Assembly: GCF_025399795.1 (NCBI RefSeq) | Contig: NZ_JAODTZ010000018.1 | Location: 98,270 to 162,269, forward strand | Direction: 5' to 3' | Source: Streptomyces rhizosphaerihabitans | Lineage (GTDB): Bacteria > Actinomycetota > Actinomycetes > Streptomycetales > Streptomycetaceae | DNA length: 64,000 bases | Shown here: positions 31,532-40,440 of the stretch, piece after piece | How the letters are laid out: every line of letters starts with the position of its first letter | Position numbering within the stretch: the first letter of the stretch is position 1 | Made by a program: the position numbers and the translations under genes | Notes under the pieces: generated by a model | Database searches by the model: none | The model's input: only the letters and a program-made list of their open reading frames with translations | What the model was told of the DNA's origin: nothing

Positions 31532-33303
31532 CCCATACCTGGCAGATCACCACGGTCGACGACGCCGCCCGTGCCCGCATCGCCGCCGCCCGGCTCGCCG
31601 CGGCGCACGGCGTCTCCACGGTGGAGCGCACCCGGCTGGTCACCGCGCTGAGCGCGCAGCTGCGGCAGTGCCTGGTCAAGGGGGGCTGCTGGCGGCTGAC
31701 CCTGCGCACGACCGTGCCCCCGACGGCGGGGCGCGCCGGCCGGCTCACGGTCACCGTCGACGCGGGGGCGAACGGGGCGGGGCCGAACGGGGCGGAGAAC
31801 AGGCCGAGTTGGCAGGCGAGTGTCGGAGTCCCGGAACCGTGTCACGACAACGACGCCGGCGCGCCCCGGGTGCCGCGCGATCGTACGGCCTTCGCCTACG
31901 CCCTCCTCAGCGCCGACGACGACACCTCCCGGGTACTCGACCAACTCACCGAACAGGAACGGCTGGTCGCCTTCCACCGGGAGGAACTGCACCAGACCAA
32001 CCAGGGCGTGCTCGCGCTGCACGCGGAACTCGACGCGGCCGGCCGGGTCCAGCGCGAACTGTTCGGCGCCGAACGCAAGGCCCGTACCGAAGCCGAGAGC
32101 GCCCGGCGCAGACTGACCTTCCTCGCCGACGCCAGCGCCGCCCTCACCGCCTCGCTCAACCACGAGGAGATCCTGAACCGTCTGCCGCGGCTGCTCGTGC
32201 CTGACTACGCCCGGAGCGTCGACGTATGGCTCTTCGCCGACGACACCAAGGCCCGCGGACACGCCGCCCACCGGGCGGCCGCCGTCGCCGCCGCCCGCAC
32301 CGGCCGCCCGCAGTACGCCGCCGACCGTCCGAGCGGTCTGCCCGGCGTCGACGACCAGCCCCCCTCCGCGCTGAACCCGGAGCAGCCGCTGCTGTGCATC
32401 CCGCTGCCGAGCCGGCACACGCCCCTCGGCGTGGTGACGCTGACGCCGCCGCGGGAGCGGTGGAGCGCGGACGACGCCGTGATGCTCGTCGAGCTCGCCC
32501 GCAGGGCCGGCATCGCGATCGACCACGCCCAGCGCTTCGAGCACAACCGGGACATCGCCGAGACCCTGCAACGCGCCCTGCTCACCGACCTCCCCACGAC
32601 ACCGGAGCTCAGCCTGGCCGCGCGGTATCTCCCCGCCACGCACGGCCTGAACATCGGCGGGGACTGGTACGACGCGTTCCGCCAGCCCGACGGGGGTCTG
32701 GTCGCCGTCGTGGGTGACGTCACCGGCCACGGACTGCACGCGGCCGTCATGATGAGCCAACTGCGCACCGCCCTGCGGGCGTACGCCGTCGACGGCGGCA
32801 CACCGGGCCGGCTCCTCACCCGCCTGCACGTGTTCCTGCACCATCTCCAGCCCGATCTGTACGCGACAGCGGTCATCGCCCGCTTCCACCCGGACGAGAC
32901 CACCGTCACCTGGGCCGCCGCCGGGCACCCGCCGCCGGTACTGCGCACTCCGGACGGCGATGTGCGTGTCCTGGACGCCAGACCCGGTGCCATGCTGGGC
33001 ATCCCGCTGCACCAGGAGATCCAGGACCACACGGCGCAGCTTCCGCCGGGATCCACGCTCGCGCTGTACACGGACGGTCTGGTGGAACGGCGGGCCCTGG
33101 GCATCGACCCGGGCATCCGGCGGCTGGCCGAGGCACTGTCCGGTGAGCGCGCGGCCGATCTGCACCACGATCTGGAGGGCGCCGCCGACCGGATCCTGGA
33201 TCCGATGCTCCGCGACTCGCAGCGGGACGACGACGTGTGTCTGCTGCTCTGCCATGTCGGCGGCTCGGCGAAGCCCCGTATCCCCGAGCAGACGTCCGCC
33301 TGA
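31528..33303 (+). CDS. PP2C/SpoIIE phosphatase with GAF domain, RsbU-like output
   Basis: 591 residues. A short ATPase-like N-terminus (ARIAAARLAAAHGVSTVERT, about 10-75) lacks the N and G boxes. A coiled-coil-like stretch follows (RLVAFHREELHQTNQGVLAL), then a GAF domain (about 190-335) and a complete phosphatase domain (RYLPATHGLNIGGDWYDAFR, VVGDVTGHGLHAAVMMSQLR, VTWAAAGHPPPVL, ALYTDGLVERRALGID, RDDDVCLLLC). The Asp residues in GGDWYD, GDVTGHG and the DD near the end are the metal ligands. It probably dephosphorylates STAS antagonists when stimulated. Last gene of the chain. Confidence 0.92.
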   Translation: MTHTWQITTVDDAARARIAAARLAAAHGVSTVERTRLVTALSAQLRQCLVKGGCWRLTLRTTVPPTAGRAGRLTVTVDAGANGAGPNGAENRPSWQASVGVPEPCHDNDAGAPRVPRDRTAFAYALLSADDDTSRVLDQLTEQERLVAFHREELHQTNQGVLALHAELDAAGRVQRELFGAERKARTEAESARRRLTFLADASAALTASLNHEEILNRLPRLLVPDYARSVDVWLFADDTKARGHAAHRAAAVAAARTGRPQYAADRPSGLPGVDDQPPSALNPEQPLLCIPLPSRHTPLGVVTLTPPRERWSADDAVMLVELARRAGIAIDHAQRFEHNRDIAETLQRALLTDLPTTPELSLAARYLPATHGLNIGGDWYDAFRQPDGGLVAVVGDVTGHGLHAAVMMSQLRTALRAYAVDGGTPGRLLTRLHVFLHHLQPDLYATAVIARFHPDETTVTWAAAGHPPPVLRTPDGDVRVLDARPGAMLGIPLHQEIQDHTAQLPPGSTLALYTDGLVERRALGIDPGIRRLAEALSGERAADLHHDLEGAADRILDPMLRDSQRDDDVCLLLCHVGGSAKPRIPEQTSA

Positions 33304-33761
33304 CGCCGGCCCGGCCCCCACCGGGCAGCGCTTCGCCACGGGCGCGTATCCCGGCCCACCCGTCCGGCCGCCGCTCGGTGACCGTCGTACGGCATGTGCC
33401 CTGGAACGCGCGCAGTCCGTCCGCCGGAGACGTCCGCCGGAGGGATTCATCGCCGCCGGCGCGGCCGCCGGATTCAGGGTCCGCCGCCCGGCGATCCCCG
33501 TGCCCTTCGACGGCGTCCGCCATCCGTGCGGCGACTGCCTCGGGACGGGCGCCGGGTACCGCTGCGCGGTTCACGTCCCCGTCGTCCGCGACGGGTCATC
33601 ACGCGCTTCCCCGGGGCCTGTTCACATCACGTCCGCCGTGCGGACGGAGAACCTCGCCGCGCGGACGGCGATTTCGTCGCGCTCGGCGGTCGCCGCCGGA
33701 TCGCGGATGATGCTCGTTCCTCGGAGTCGTCAGAAGCCGGAAGCGTCAGAAGCGGGTAGCG
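33304..33761. other. 458-bp spacer after the stressosome operon
   Basis: No gene with coding character was found. The only notable structure is the triple GTCAGAAGC repeat at its right end. Confidence 0.5.
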
Positions 33762-33769
33762 TCAGAAGC
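33729..33769. repeat. three tandem 16-bp repeats
   Basis: GTCAGAAGC occurs at 33729, 33745 and 33761, exactly 16 bp apart (unit GTCAGAAGC-x-GG-x-AGC). The third copy includes the TGA stop of the next minus-strand gene, so slippage here may have altered that protein's end. Confidence 0.8.
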
Positions 33770-34172
33770 TCACGACGGCGCGGACGGTCTTGCCGTCCGG
33801 GCGGGACAGCACGGTCAGTTCGGAGGACAGCCGGCGCACCAGCGGCCAGCCGAAACCGCCCTGTCCGGTCAGGTCCAGACGCCGCGGACGCGGCGGCTCG
33901 GGGTCGTCGTCGGAGACGGAGATGCCCACTCCGTGGCCCAGGTCCCACAGATCCACGCTGCACAGCCGGCCGCGCGCGTGGCGCACCACGTTCGTCACCA
34001 GCTCCGAGACCACGAGGGTGACGGCCTCGGCGGTCTCACGCGGCACCTGGCGGGGCAGCCCTCCGAGAAACGTTCGGGCCATCCGCCGGGCCTGCACGGC
34101 GGCCTGCGGATTTCTCTCCAGCCTCGCACCGGGAACGGGGCCGAAGTCGCAGGGCGGTTCGACGGTGGTCAT
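33762..34172 (-). CDS. RsbW-like ATP-binding protein
   Basis: 136 residues from ATG 34172, which has GGAGGTGAAGGG directly upstream. GHKL motifs: TLVVSELVTNVVRHARGRLC, GVGISVSDDDPEPPRPRRLD, GQGGFGWPLVRRLSSELTVL, KTVRAVVSF. A stand-alone anti-sigma-type ATPase; sigma or antagonist partner unknown. It diverges from the phospholipase D gene across a 496-bp spacer. Confidence 0.88.
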   Translation of the reverse strand: MTTVEPPCDFGPVPGARLERNPQAAVQARRMARTFLGGLPRQVPRETAEAVTLVVSELVTNVVRHARGRLCSVDLWDLGHGVGISVSDDDPEPPRPRRLDLTGQGGFGWPLVRRLSSELTVLSRPDGKTVRAVVSF

Positions 34173-34668
34173 CCCTTCACCTCCCTTGCGTGCTTCCCGC
34201 CCGTACGCCGCACAGCGGCGCCACTCCGTGTCGGTCCGGTGTGTCGGGCAGGCTGTTCCCCTTCTTCCCGAACCGCCGGAGCCCATGTCACGGGTTCCCC
34301 CACCTTCACACCGTGGTCACAGGTGCCCTCGCCGAGCGTCGACGGACCGTTCTCCCGGCCCCGCCGAAGTGGCAAAGGCCGCATCGGCACGGGTCGAGGT
34401 TCCCCCGCTTCCGAAGTCGCGGGGGCCGCAGAGGACTGCCGCGGCGGATCGGGGGCACCAGAGCCCGCGTCGCGAACACCCAAGGGTGCTTCGGCGACGC
34501 CGCTCCCGTGGCGGTCGAAGGGGCCGGGCGACCCCGGGCCGACACGGTCGAGCGGGAGGGGTGGTGGCCCCGTCGGGCAGGTCCCGGCAGGGGCCGCCAC
34601 CCCATCACCGCTCCTCACATGCCCGGAGTGACGATGCGGAACGCGGCACGGACAACAGGAGACGGCGG
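34173..34668. other. 496-bp divergent intergenic region
   Basis: Lies between the ATPase gene and the phospholipase D gene and must hold both promoters. I see no clear -10/-35 pair, no conserved small gene and no long inverted repeat. Confidence 0.4.
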
Positions 34669-35883
34669 ATGTCCCAGACCATCACGGCACGAGTCGAGAC
34701 GCACGGACCGGTGGACCCGGCAGAGGCGCGACGGCGCAAGCAGCGGCTCCGCAGACGCCTGGAGCGCCTCCTCGGCATCGCCGCGACCGAGGGGAACGAG
34801 CTCGTTCCCCTGCGCAACGGCGACCGGATCTTCGCCGCGATGCTCGACGCCGTGCGGTCCGCCGAGCACACCATCGACATGATGACCTTCGTGTACTGGC
34901 GCGGCCAGATAGCCCGCGACTTCGCGGCCGCCCTGGCCGACCGGGCCCTGGCGGGTCTTCGGGTACGGCTGCTGCTGGACGGCTTCGGCGCGAAGCGGAT
35001 CGAGCAGGACCTGCTGGAGTCCATGACCTCCGCCGGCGTACAGGTCGCGTGGTTCCGCAAACCGCTGTGGCTCTCACCCCTGAAGCAGAACCACCGCTGT
35101 CACCGCAAGGCACTCGTCGTCGACGAGCACACCGCGTTCACCGGGGGCGTGGGCATCGCCGAGGAGTGGTGCGGGGACGCCCGCGGTCCCTCCGAGTGGC
35201 GGGACACCCACGTCAAGGTGCGGGGGCCCGCCGTGGACGGCATCGCCGCCGCGTTCGCGCAGAACTGGGCCGAGTGCCACGACGAGCTGTTCGACGACCG
35301 GGACCGCTTCACCGGACACGACCAGCCGGGCACGGAGACCGTCCAGGTGGTGCGGGGCTCCGCGAGTTTCGGCTGGCAGGACATGCAGACCCTCATCCGC
35401 GTGATGCTCGGCTCCGCCGAGGAGCAATTCCGTCTGGCCACCGCCTACTTCGCCCCCGACGCCTTCTTCGTGGACCTGCTGTGCGCGACCGCGCGCCGCG
35501 GTGTCCGGGTGGAGATCCTGCTGCCGGGTCCGCACACCGACCAGCGGGCCTGCCAACTCGCCGGTCAGCACCACTACGGCGCGCTCCTGGACGCCGGTGT
35601 CGAGATCCGCCAGTACCAGCCGACCATGCTCCACACCAAGATCATGACGGTGGACGGTGTGGCCTCCCTCATCGGCTCCACGAACTTCAACCGCCGGTCC
35701 ATGGAACACGACGAGGAGGTCATGCTCGCCGTGCTCGACGAGGCGTTCACCGCGGCCCTCGACCGGGACTTCGACGAGGACCGGGAGCACGCCGTGGGCA
35801 TCGAACCGGCCCGCTGGCGGCACAGGTCCCCGCTCCAGCGCGCCAAGGAGCTGGCCGTCGCCCCGCTGCGCCGCTTCCTCTAG
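34669..35883 (+). CDS. phospholipase D / cardiolipin synthase-family protein
   Basis: 404 residues from ATG 34669 (CAGGAG 7 nt upstream). Two HKD motifs: HRKALVVDEHTAFTGG (His145, Lys147, Asp152) and HTKIMTVDGVASLIGSTNFN (His322, Lys324, Asp329), the paired active site of cardiolipin synthases. It lacks N-terminal membrane helices, unlike the housekeeping Cls, so it is probably a peripheral stress-related version acting on phosphatidylglycerol or similar lipids. Confidence 0.9.
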   Translation: MSQTITARVETHGPVDPAEARRRKQRLRRRLERLLGIAATEGNELVPLRNGDRIFAAMLDAVRSAEHTIDMMTFVYWRGQIARDFAAALADRALAGLRVRLLLDGFGAKRIEQDLLESMTSAGVQVAWFRKPLWLSPLKQNHRCHRKALVVDEHTAFTGGVGIAEEWCGDARGPSEWRDTHVKVRGPAVDGIAAAFAQNWAECHDELFDDRDRFTGHDQPGTETVQVVRGSASFGWQDMQTLIRVMLGSAEEQFRLATAYFAPDAFFVDLLCATARRGVRVEILLPGPHTDQRACQLAGQHHYGALLDAGVEIRQYQPTMLHTKIMTVDGVASLIGSTNFNRRSMEHDEEVMLAVLDEAFTAALDRDFDEDREHAVGIEPARWRHRSPLQRAKELAVAPLRRFL

Positions 35884-35952
35884 GGCCTGTCCGACGATTC
35901 CCACCGGGCATCACCGCCGGGGCGTGCCGGGGTCACTCGTGGGCATGCCGGA

Positions 35953-36672
35953 TCAGGTGGGGCGCTCGCCCGTCTCGCAGACCTTGCGGGCGATGTCCCG
36001 CAGCTTGATGTTGTGGTCCTGGGAGGCCTTCTTCAGCACGCCGAAGGCGTCCTCCTCACTGAGACCGTGGCGCTCCATGAGAATGCCCATCGCCTCACCG
36101 ATCTCGTGACGGGTCTCCAGCGCCTGGCCGAGCTGCTGGTGCGTCCGGGCCGCGGAGAGCGCGACGGCGGCGTGCGAGGCCAGGATCCAGCCGGCCCGCT
36201 GAGCCGACTCGTCGAACATGTTCGGACGGTGCGAGTACACGTTGAGGGCGCCGAGTTCGTCGTCGTCGGTGAACAGCAGAAAGCCCATCATGCTGCCCAT
36301 GCCCAGCTTCCTCAGTTCGGGGGCGAAGCGGGACCACTTCTCGTGCGGCCGACGCAGGTCCTCGATGGCGTAGAGCTGCTGCCGCTCGGTCACCGCGTCG
36401 AAGCACGGCCCCTCCCGCAGGTCCTGCTGGATCCGGTCCGCCATGCGCACGACGTCGCTCGTGGCGGCCAGCGCGCTGACCTCGCCCCGGCGGACCGTGA
36501 GGATGCCGCCCTCGTCGCACCCGTTGATCAGTACCGTCGCGTGCTCCACGATCCGGTCCAAGGTTGCCTGCACCGAGTCCTGGGCCAGCAGGTCCCGTGC
36601 CATGTCCGCCAAGGCGACGGCAAACTTCTCCCAGACCTCGCTGGACTCCTGCGCCATGGGCCACCCGCTCAT
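35953..36672 (-). CDS. GAF-ANTAR RNA-binding antiterminator
   Basis: 239 residues. A GAF sensor (about 30-165; DRIVEHATVLINGCDEGGIL, EGPCFDAVTERQQLYAIEDL, MGFLLFTDDDELGALNVYSH) precedes a C-terminal ANTAR domain (LGQALETRHEIGEAMGILME, GLSEEDAFGVLKKASQDHNI, RDIARKV). ANTAR proteins bind paired hairpins in mRNA and prevent termination. Start is either ATG 36672 or ATG 36657; neither has a strong ribosome site. Confidence 0.92.
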   Translation of the reverse strand: MSGWPMAQESSEVWEKFAVALADMARDLLAQDSVQATLDRIVEHATVLINGCDEGGILTVRRGEVSALAATSDVVRMADRIQQDLREGPCFDAVTERQQLYAIEDLRRPHEKWSRFAPELRKLGMGSMMGFLLFTDDDELGALNVYSHRPNMFDESAQRAGWILASHAAVALSAARTHQQLGQALETRHEIGEAMGILMERHGLSEEDAFGVLKKASQDHNIKLRDIARKVCETGERPT

Positions 36673-36920
36673 TCGTCGAAACCCGACCGGCCTTCACCTG
36701 GGATTCCATCTTGCCACCCCGGTGCATCCACCGAGGCGATCGCGGGACGACGGTCCGGCGGCGGAGCCGTTTCCCGCCACCGGGCTTGTTCGCCCCGTGC
36801 GGCCGATCCGGAATCCACGGGATCTTTGCCGCCTCGCCCGTTTCATCCGGGCGATCAAGGGTGACCCGAGGGGGAACCGAAACCCGACGAACGCGTCCAC
36901 TTCGATCACAGGAGGCTCCT

Positions 36921-37187
36921 ATGGACAACTGGCGTGATTCCGCGGCGTGCCGCACCGTCGACCCCGATCTGTTCTTCCCCATCGGCAGCACGGGCCCCGC
37001 CTTGCTGCAGATCCAGGAGGCGAAGGCAGTCTGCGCCGGCTGCCCGGTCCGCGACGAGTGCCTGCGCTGGGCCCTGGACACGGGCCAGAGCGTCGGTGTC
37101 TGGGGCGGTACCAGCGAGGCCGAACGGCGAGCCCTGGCGCGCCGCCGCTCCCGCAGTCGCTCCCGCTCCCAGGACACCCCGGCGTAG
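36921..37187 (+). CDS. WhiB-family iron-sulfur regulator
   Basis: 88 residues from ATG 36921 with AGGAGG 5 nt upstream. Four cluster cysteines Cys10, Cys38, Cys41 and Cys47 (C-x27-C-x2-C-x5-C), the VGVWGGTSEAERRAL turn motif and an Arg-rich DNA-binding tail. It has the short form typical of Wbl proteins that work with sigma factors. The assignment to a specific Wbl subgroup is not attempted. Confidence 0.95.
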   Translation: MDNWRDSAACRTVDPDLFFPIGSTGPALLQIQEAKAVCAGCPVRDECLRWALDTGQSVGVWGGTSEAERRALARRRSRSRSRSQDTPA

Positions 37188-37300
37188 GCGGAACGGCGGG
37201 CAGAACCGGACCCTCGCCAGGGGGCCGGGCGCGGATCCAGGTGACCGGGTCGCGACGCGGCGAGAGCCATTCCGCCGACGAGATCCGAACGAAGGGCGCG

Positions 37301-37735
37301 ATGGAAATCGATCCGAGTCGGAACAAGAAGCCGTCGTACGAGGAGATCCGGGCCCTCACCAGCGCGTTCGGCGGGCAGCTGCGCAACGTGACCGACGCGC
37401 GGCTGGCCGCGGACGGTTATCTGCGCGCCCTCGCGCGAACGTCACCGCCCTCGGCGGCCGAGCACTGGGACGACATCCTTCTGGTGGTCACCGAGCTGGC
37501 CGCGAACACGGTCCAGTACGCGCCCGGTCCCTTCGAGCTGCGGATGCGTCCCACCTTCGACGGTGTGCACGTGACGCTTCGCGACAGCAGCACCACCCGG
37601 CCCGCGCCACGCCGCTTCCGCCCCTCCCAGGGCGGGGGCGGCATCGGCTGGCACCTCATCCACGCGCTCTGCGACCAGGTGAGCGTGATCGTGCGGCCCG
37701 ACGGCAAGGACATCCACGTGTTCCTGCCCTGGTGA
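37301..37735 (+). CDS. RsbW-like ATP-binding protein
   Basis: 144 residues from ATG 37301. LLVVTELAANTVQYAPGPFE (N box), VTLRDSSTTRPAPRRFRPSQ, GGGGIGWHLIHALCDQVSVI, GKDIHVFLPW. A regulatory GHKL ATPase; it is in line with, but 113 bp behind, the WhiB gene. Confidence 0.87.
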   Translation: MEIDPSRNKKPSYEEIRALTSAFGGQLRNVTDARLAADGYLRALARTSPPSAAEHWDDILLVVTELAANTVQYAPGPFELRMRPTFDGVHVTLRDSSTTRPAPRRFRPSQGGGGIGWHLIHALCDQVSVIVRPDGKDIHVFLPW

Positions 37736-37874
37736 CGAAACGCTCCGCCGCGCCCGCTCGCCGACGCCCTGGTGACGCACGCACAGGTGACGCACGCAGA
37801 GGTGTCGTCGCGCCTGCCGGGGGCACCCGGGTCCGACGAGGCAAGCGGTCCCGTCGCACGATCGAGGTGGAGCA

Positions 37875-38180
37875 TTGAGTCCCGAAACCGAACCGTCCGA
37901 GCGGGAACACACTGCTTGGGAGCGGGTGTGCCAAGCCGCCACCGGGATGAACCATCACCAGGCGAAGGCGGCCCTCGACGACGCCCGGAAGGCGGCCGAG
38001 GACCGTTCGCCCACCGGCCGGCCCGCGCTCGACGCACGGGCGGAGGCGGAGGAGTGGGAACGGATCACCGACACCCTGGCCGACCACGCCGGGGTGTACG
38101 ACCCTGCCGCGGATCCCTTCGTCCAGGGCCGGCTCGCCGCCCGGACCCACCGCGCTCAGGCACCGGCGCAACGCCGCTGA
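37875..38180 (+). CDS. hypothetical protein
   Basis: 101 residues from TTG 37875, preceded by GGTGGAG. Highly charged and helical (AAKAALDDARKAAE-like pattern around HHQAKAALDDARKAAEDRSP; WERITDTLADHAGVYDPAAD). No known domain. Follows the RsbW-like gene on the same strand. Confidence 0.6.
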   Translation: MSPETEPSEREHTAWERVCQAATGMNHHQAKAALDDARKAAEDRSPTGRPALDARAEAEEWERITDTLADHAGVYDPAADPFVQGRLAARTHRAQAPAQRR

Positions 38181-38284
38181 ACACAAACCCGCCCCCAATG
38201 TCAGTGCCCTGCGCAACAATGATCATCAGCCCGAACGTCACCGCCCCCGCGATGCGTGATCCGATCCGTCCGTCGAAAGGCCGC

Positions 38285-38683
38285 ATGCACATGACGCCGA
38301 CCTCGCACCGCCGTGCCGCGAGCCCCGCCGGGCGGCCGGTGACCGTACTGCGGCCGCTTCCCCGCACCCACACCCCGCTCAGTGCCGAAGGCGCCGAGGT
38401 CCTGCGTCTGATCACACAGCGACGGTTCCCCGTCCGCCTCACCGTGCACGCGAACGGCCGCCGCCGGTACGGCTACTGGCTTCCCCTGGACACCTCCACC
38501 GGGCGCGGCGGTTGCTATGTGGCCCTGCCCACCGGTGAGTGCGACGCGCTGCACGCGGCGGGCCGGATCGTTCTCGGAGACCCTCTCGTCGACCCCGCGA
38601 AGACCACGTATTCGGTCCAGGCCGCGGCGCGGGCCGCCGCCACGACGACCCCGAGCGCGTCCCGGGACGCCCTGACGGCGTGA
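38285..38683 (+). CDS. hypothetical protein
   Basis: 132 residues from ATG 38285 (or ATG 38291). A basic Pro-rich N-terminus leads to LITQRRFPVRLTVHANGRRR and YVALPTGECDALHAAGRIVL, a small beta-rich core with a single Cys pair, then an Ala/Thr-rich tail. I recognise similar short Streptomyces proteins but no function. Confidence 0.6.
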   Translation: MHMTPTSHRRAASPAGRPVTVLRPLPRTHTPLSAEGAEVLRLITQRRFPVRLTVHANGRRRYGYWLPLDTSTGRGGCYVALPTGECDALHAAGRIVLGDPLVDPAKTTYSVQAAARAAATTTPSASRDALTA

Positions 38684-38864
38684 GTCCCGGCTGACGAACG
38701 GGTGCTCGCGGGGGCGGGCCGTTCACAGGCACGGGACGGGGAACGGAACCGGAAACGCGATCGCGGCAGCGGAGGGGCGCCGTGATCGCGCCGTGCTCTC
38801 GGACGTCCCTGGACGTCGAACTCCAGGCTCCCTCCTGGACGTCGGAGGAGCCGGCTCCGCGCGG

Positions 38865-39320
38865 TCAGCGCCCAGCTCCGGTCGAGAGCGGTACCACGGC
38901 CGTGATGCGCTTGCCTCCGGTCCGCAGGTTCGAGATGACGACATCGCTGGCGAGGGTGCAGACGATCATCCACCCGTGACCACCGATCCGCAGGCGTCCG
39001 GCATCGTCGATCTGCCGCACGGGCACGGGCAGTTGATCACTTCGGTCGCTCACGGACACGTGCACCTCCCGCTCGGTCGGCGTCACCTCGAACGCGGTGA
39101 CGCCGCCGCCGTGCAGCATTGCGTTGGTGACCAGTTCGGAGGCGACGAGCAGTGCGTCACCGACGGAGTCGTCATCGTCCCGCGTGCGGCTGCCGGACCG
39201 CCCCGCGAGGGCGTGCCTGACCGCCTGTCGTACATCGGCGGGACTTCCGGGCCCCGTCGAGACCACCTGCCGCGAAACGGCCACCGCGCCGGTGGCGGAC
39301 CTCTTGTCCTGGCCGCACAT
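38865..39320 (-). CDS. RsbW-like ATP-binding protein
   Basis: 151 residues. DALLVASELVTNAMLHGGGV (N box), VHVSVSDRSDQLPVPVRQID, GHGWMIVCTLASDVVISNLR, KRITAVVPL. The G1 box is SDRS rather than the usual SDxGPG, and the glycine-rich lid is reduced to GGHGW, so ATP binding may be altered. Its 3' neighbour is a non-coding stretch. Confidence 0.83.
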   Translation of the reverse strand: MCGQDKRSATGAVAVSRQVVSTGPGSPADVRQAVRHALAGRSGSRTRDDDDSVGDALLVASELVTNAMLHGGGVTAFEVTPTEREVHVSVSDRSDQLPVPVRQIDDAGRLRIGGHGWMIVCTLASDVVISNLRTGGKRITAVVPLSTGAGR

Positions 39321-39351
39321 TCTTCGCTCCTCCTCCGAGGCCCGGAATTCG

Positions 39352-39387
39352 GCAGGGCCCGCCGCGAAATCCCGCGACGGGCCCTGC
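39352..39387 (-). terminator. terminator of the csbD gene
   Basis: GCAGGGCCCG (39352-39361) and CGGGCCCTGC (39378-39387) form a perfect 10-bp stem just downstream of the CsbD stop on the minus strand. Confidence 0.75.
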
Positions 39388-39401
39388 GGAATCGGCCGTC
39401 T

Positions 39402-39587
39402 TCAGTGCCGGAATACGTCCTTGGCCGCGTCCTTGGCCTTTTCCTTGGCCTGTCGGGCGTCGCCCTCGGACTGCTCGACCCTGCCCTCGGCCGTCATCCG
39501 CTCATTGCCGACCGCGCGTCCGACGGTCTCCTTGGCCTTGCCCTTCACCTGTTCCGTCCGGGCGCGGGCCTTCTCGTCCTCCGCCAT
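39402..39587 (-). CDS. CsbD-family stress protein
   Basis: 61 residues from ATG 39587. The family repeats RTEQVKGKAKETVGRAVGNE and EGRVEQSEGDARQAKEKAKD are clear. In Bacillus csbD is controlled by the general stress factor SigB; here no unmistakable GTTT/GGGTA promoter was found upstream. Small, highly charged and probably unfolded. Confidence 0.92.
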   Translation of the reverse strand: MAEDEKARARTEQVKGKAKETVGRAVGNERMTAEGRVEQSEGDARQAKEKAKDAAKDVFRH

Positions 39588-40059
39588 CGCAGTCCGCGTC
39601 CTCACTGCTCGACAAATGCGATTCAGTTCTACGGCTGACCGTGAATCGGATCCCCAAACCCGGACGTTCACGTATTCCCCGGACTTCGCCCGACGGGCCG
39701 AAATCCCACCTCTTGCCCGGGCCGGCCCCGCGAGCGGTTTTCGAAGGCCTTCCCGTTCCTCGAGGCGGACCCGGACCTCGTCCGGTGGCCGACCGGATCA
39801 CCTCCGGGTCGCTTCCGGACCGCCTCCGGACCGCCTCCGGTGACCGAGCGGATCGCGCACGGACCTCGTCCGGTGACCGACCGGATCGCGGTGCGGGCGA
39901 CCGGCAGCGGCGAGACGCCGACCTTCTCCCGGTACGGGCGTTCGGTCCTCCGGCAGCCTCCGCCCACACCCCTGAACGGCACGCAATCGAGGCGTCCCAC
40001 CCGTATCACGGGCACTTACCCTCCAGTAATATCCGCGGCAGGCCCCCGGAGGAGGAACC
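39588..40059. other. 472-bp intergenic region with G/C-rich direct repeats
   Basis: GGACCTCGTCCGGTGGCCGA (39773) and GGACCTCGTCCGGTGACCGA (39861) start two 27-bp near-identical repeats, with shorter CCGCCTCCGGA copies between. No gene is supported. It lies between divergent csbD and DoxX-like genes. Confidence 0.6.
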
Positions 40060-40440
40060 GTGCCACGGTCCGAACGATCGCCCCTGCTGCTCGCAGGCCT
40101 TTTGGCCACCGCGGGCGTCGCCCACTTCGCCGTACCACGGCAGTTCGACGCCACCATCCCGCGCGCCCTCCCGGGAGCACCGCGGACCTGGACGTACGCG
40201 AGCGGTGTCGCCGAACTCGCCCTGGCGGCCGGAGTGGCGCTCCCCCGCACGCGCCGGGCGGCCGCACTGGCCACCGCCGCCTTCTTCGTCGGTGTCTTCC
40301 CCGCCAATGTCCAGATGGCCGTGGACTGGCGTCATCGTCCCGCGCCGCTCAAGGCGGCGGCTCTGGCGCGGCTCCCGCTCCAGGTGCCGCTCGTCCTGTG
40401 GGCCCGCGGAGTCGCTCGGTCCGGAAAGGGACAGTCATGA
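40060..40440 (+). CDS. DoxX-family membrane protein
   Basis: 126 residues from GTG 40060 (GGAGGAACC upstream). Hydrophobic segments LLAGLLATAGVAHFAVP, ASGVAELALAAGVALP, AALATAAFFVGVFPANVQMA and LARLPLQVPLVLWARGV give four membrane helices; HF and ANVQMAVDW patterns are typical of DoxX relatives. Its stop overlaps the start of a peroxiredoxin gene (ATGA), suggesting a membrane redox pair. Confidence 0.82.
   Translation: MPRSERSPLLLAGLLATAGVAHFAVPRQFDATIPRALPGAPRTWTYASGVAELALAAGVALPRTRRAAALATAAFFVGVFPANVQMAVDWRHRPAPLKAAALARLPLQVPLVLWARGVARSGKGQS

Noticed and set aside
34190..34882. Frames in the spacer between the RsbW-like gene and the phospholipase D gene
   Set aside because: No homology, no ribosome site, and they run into the coding region in the wrong frame.
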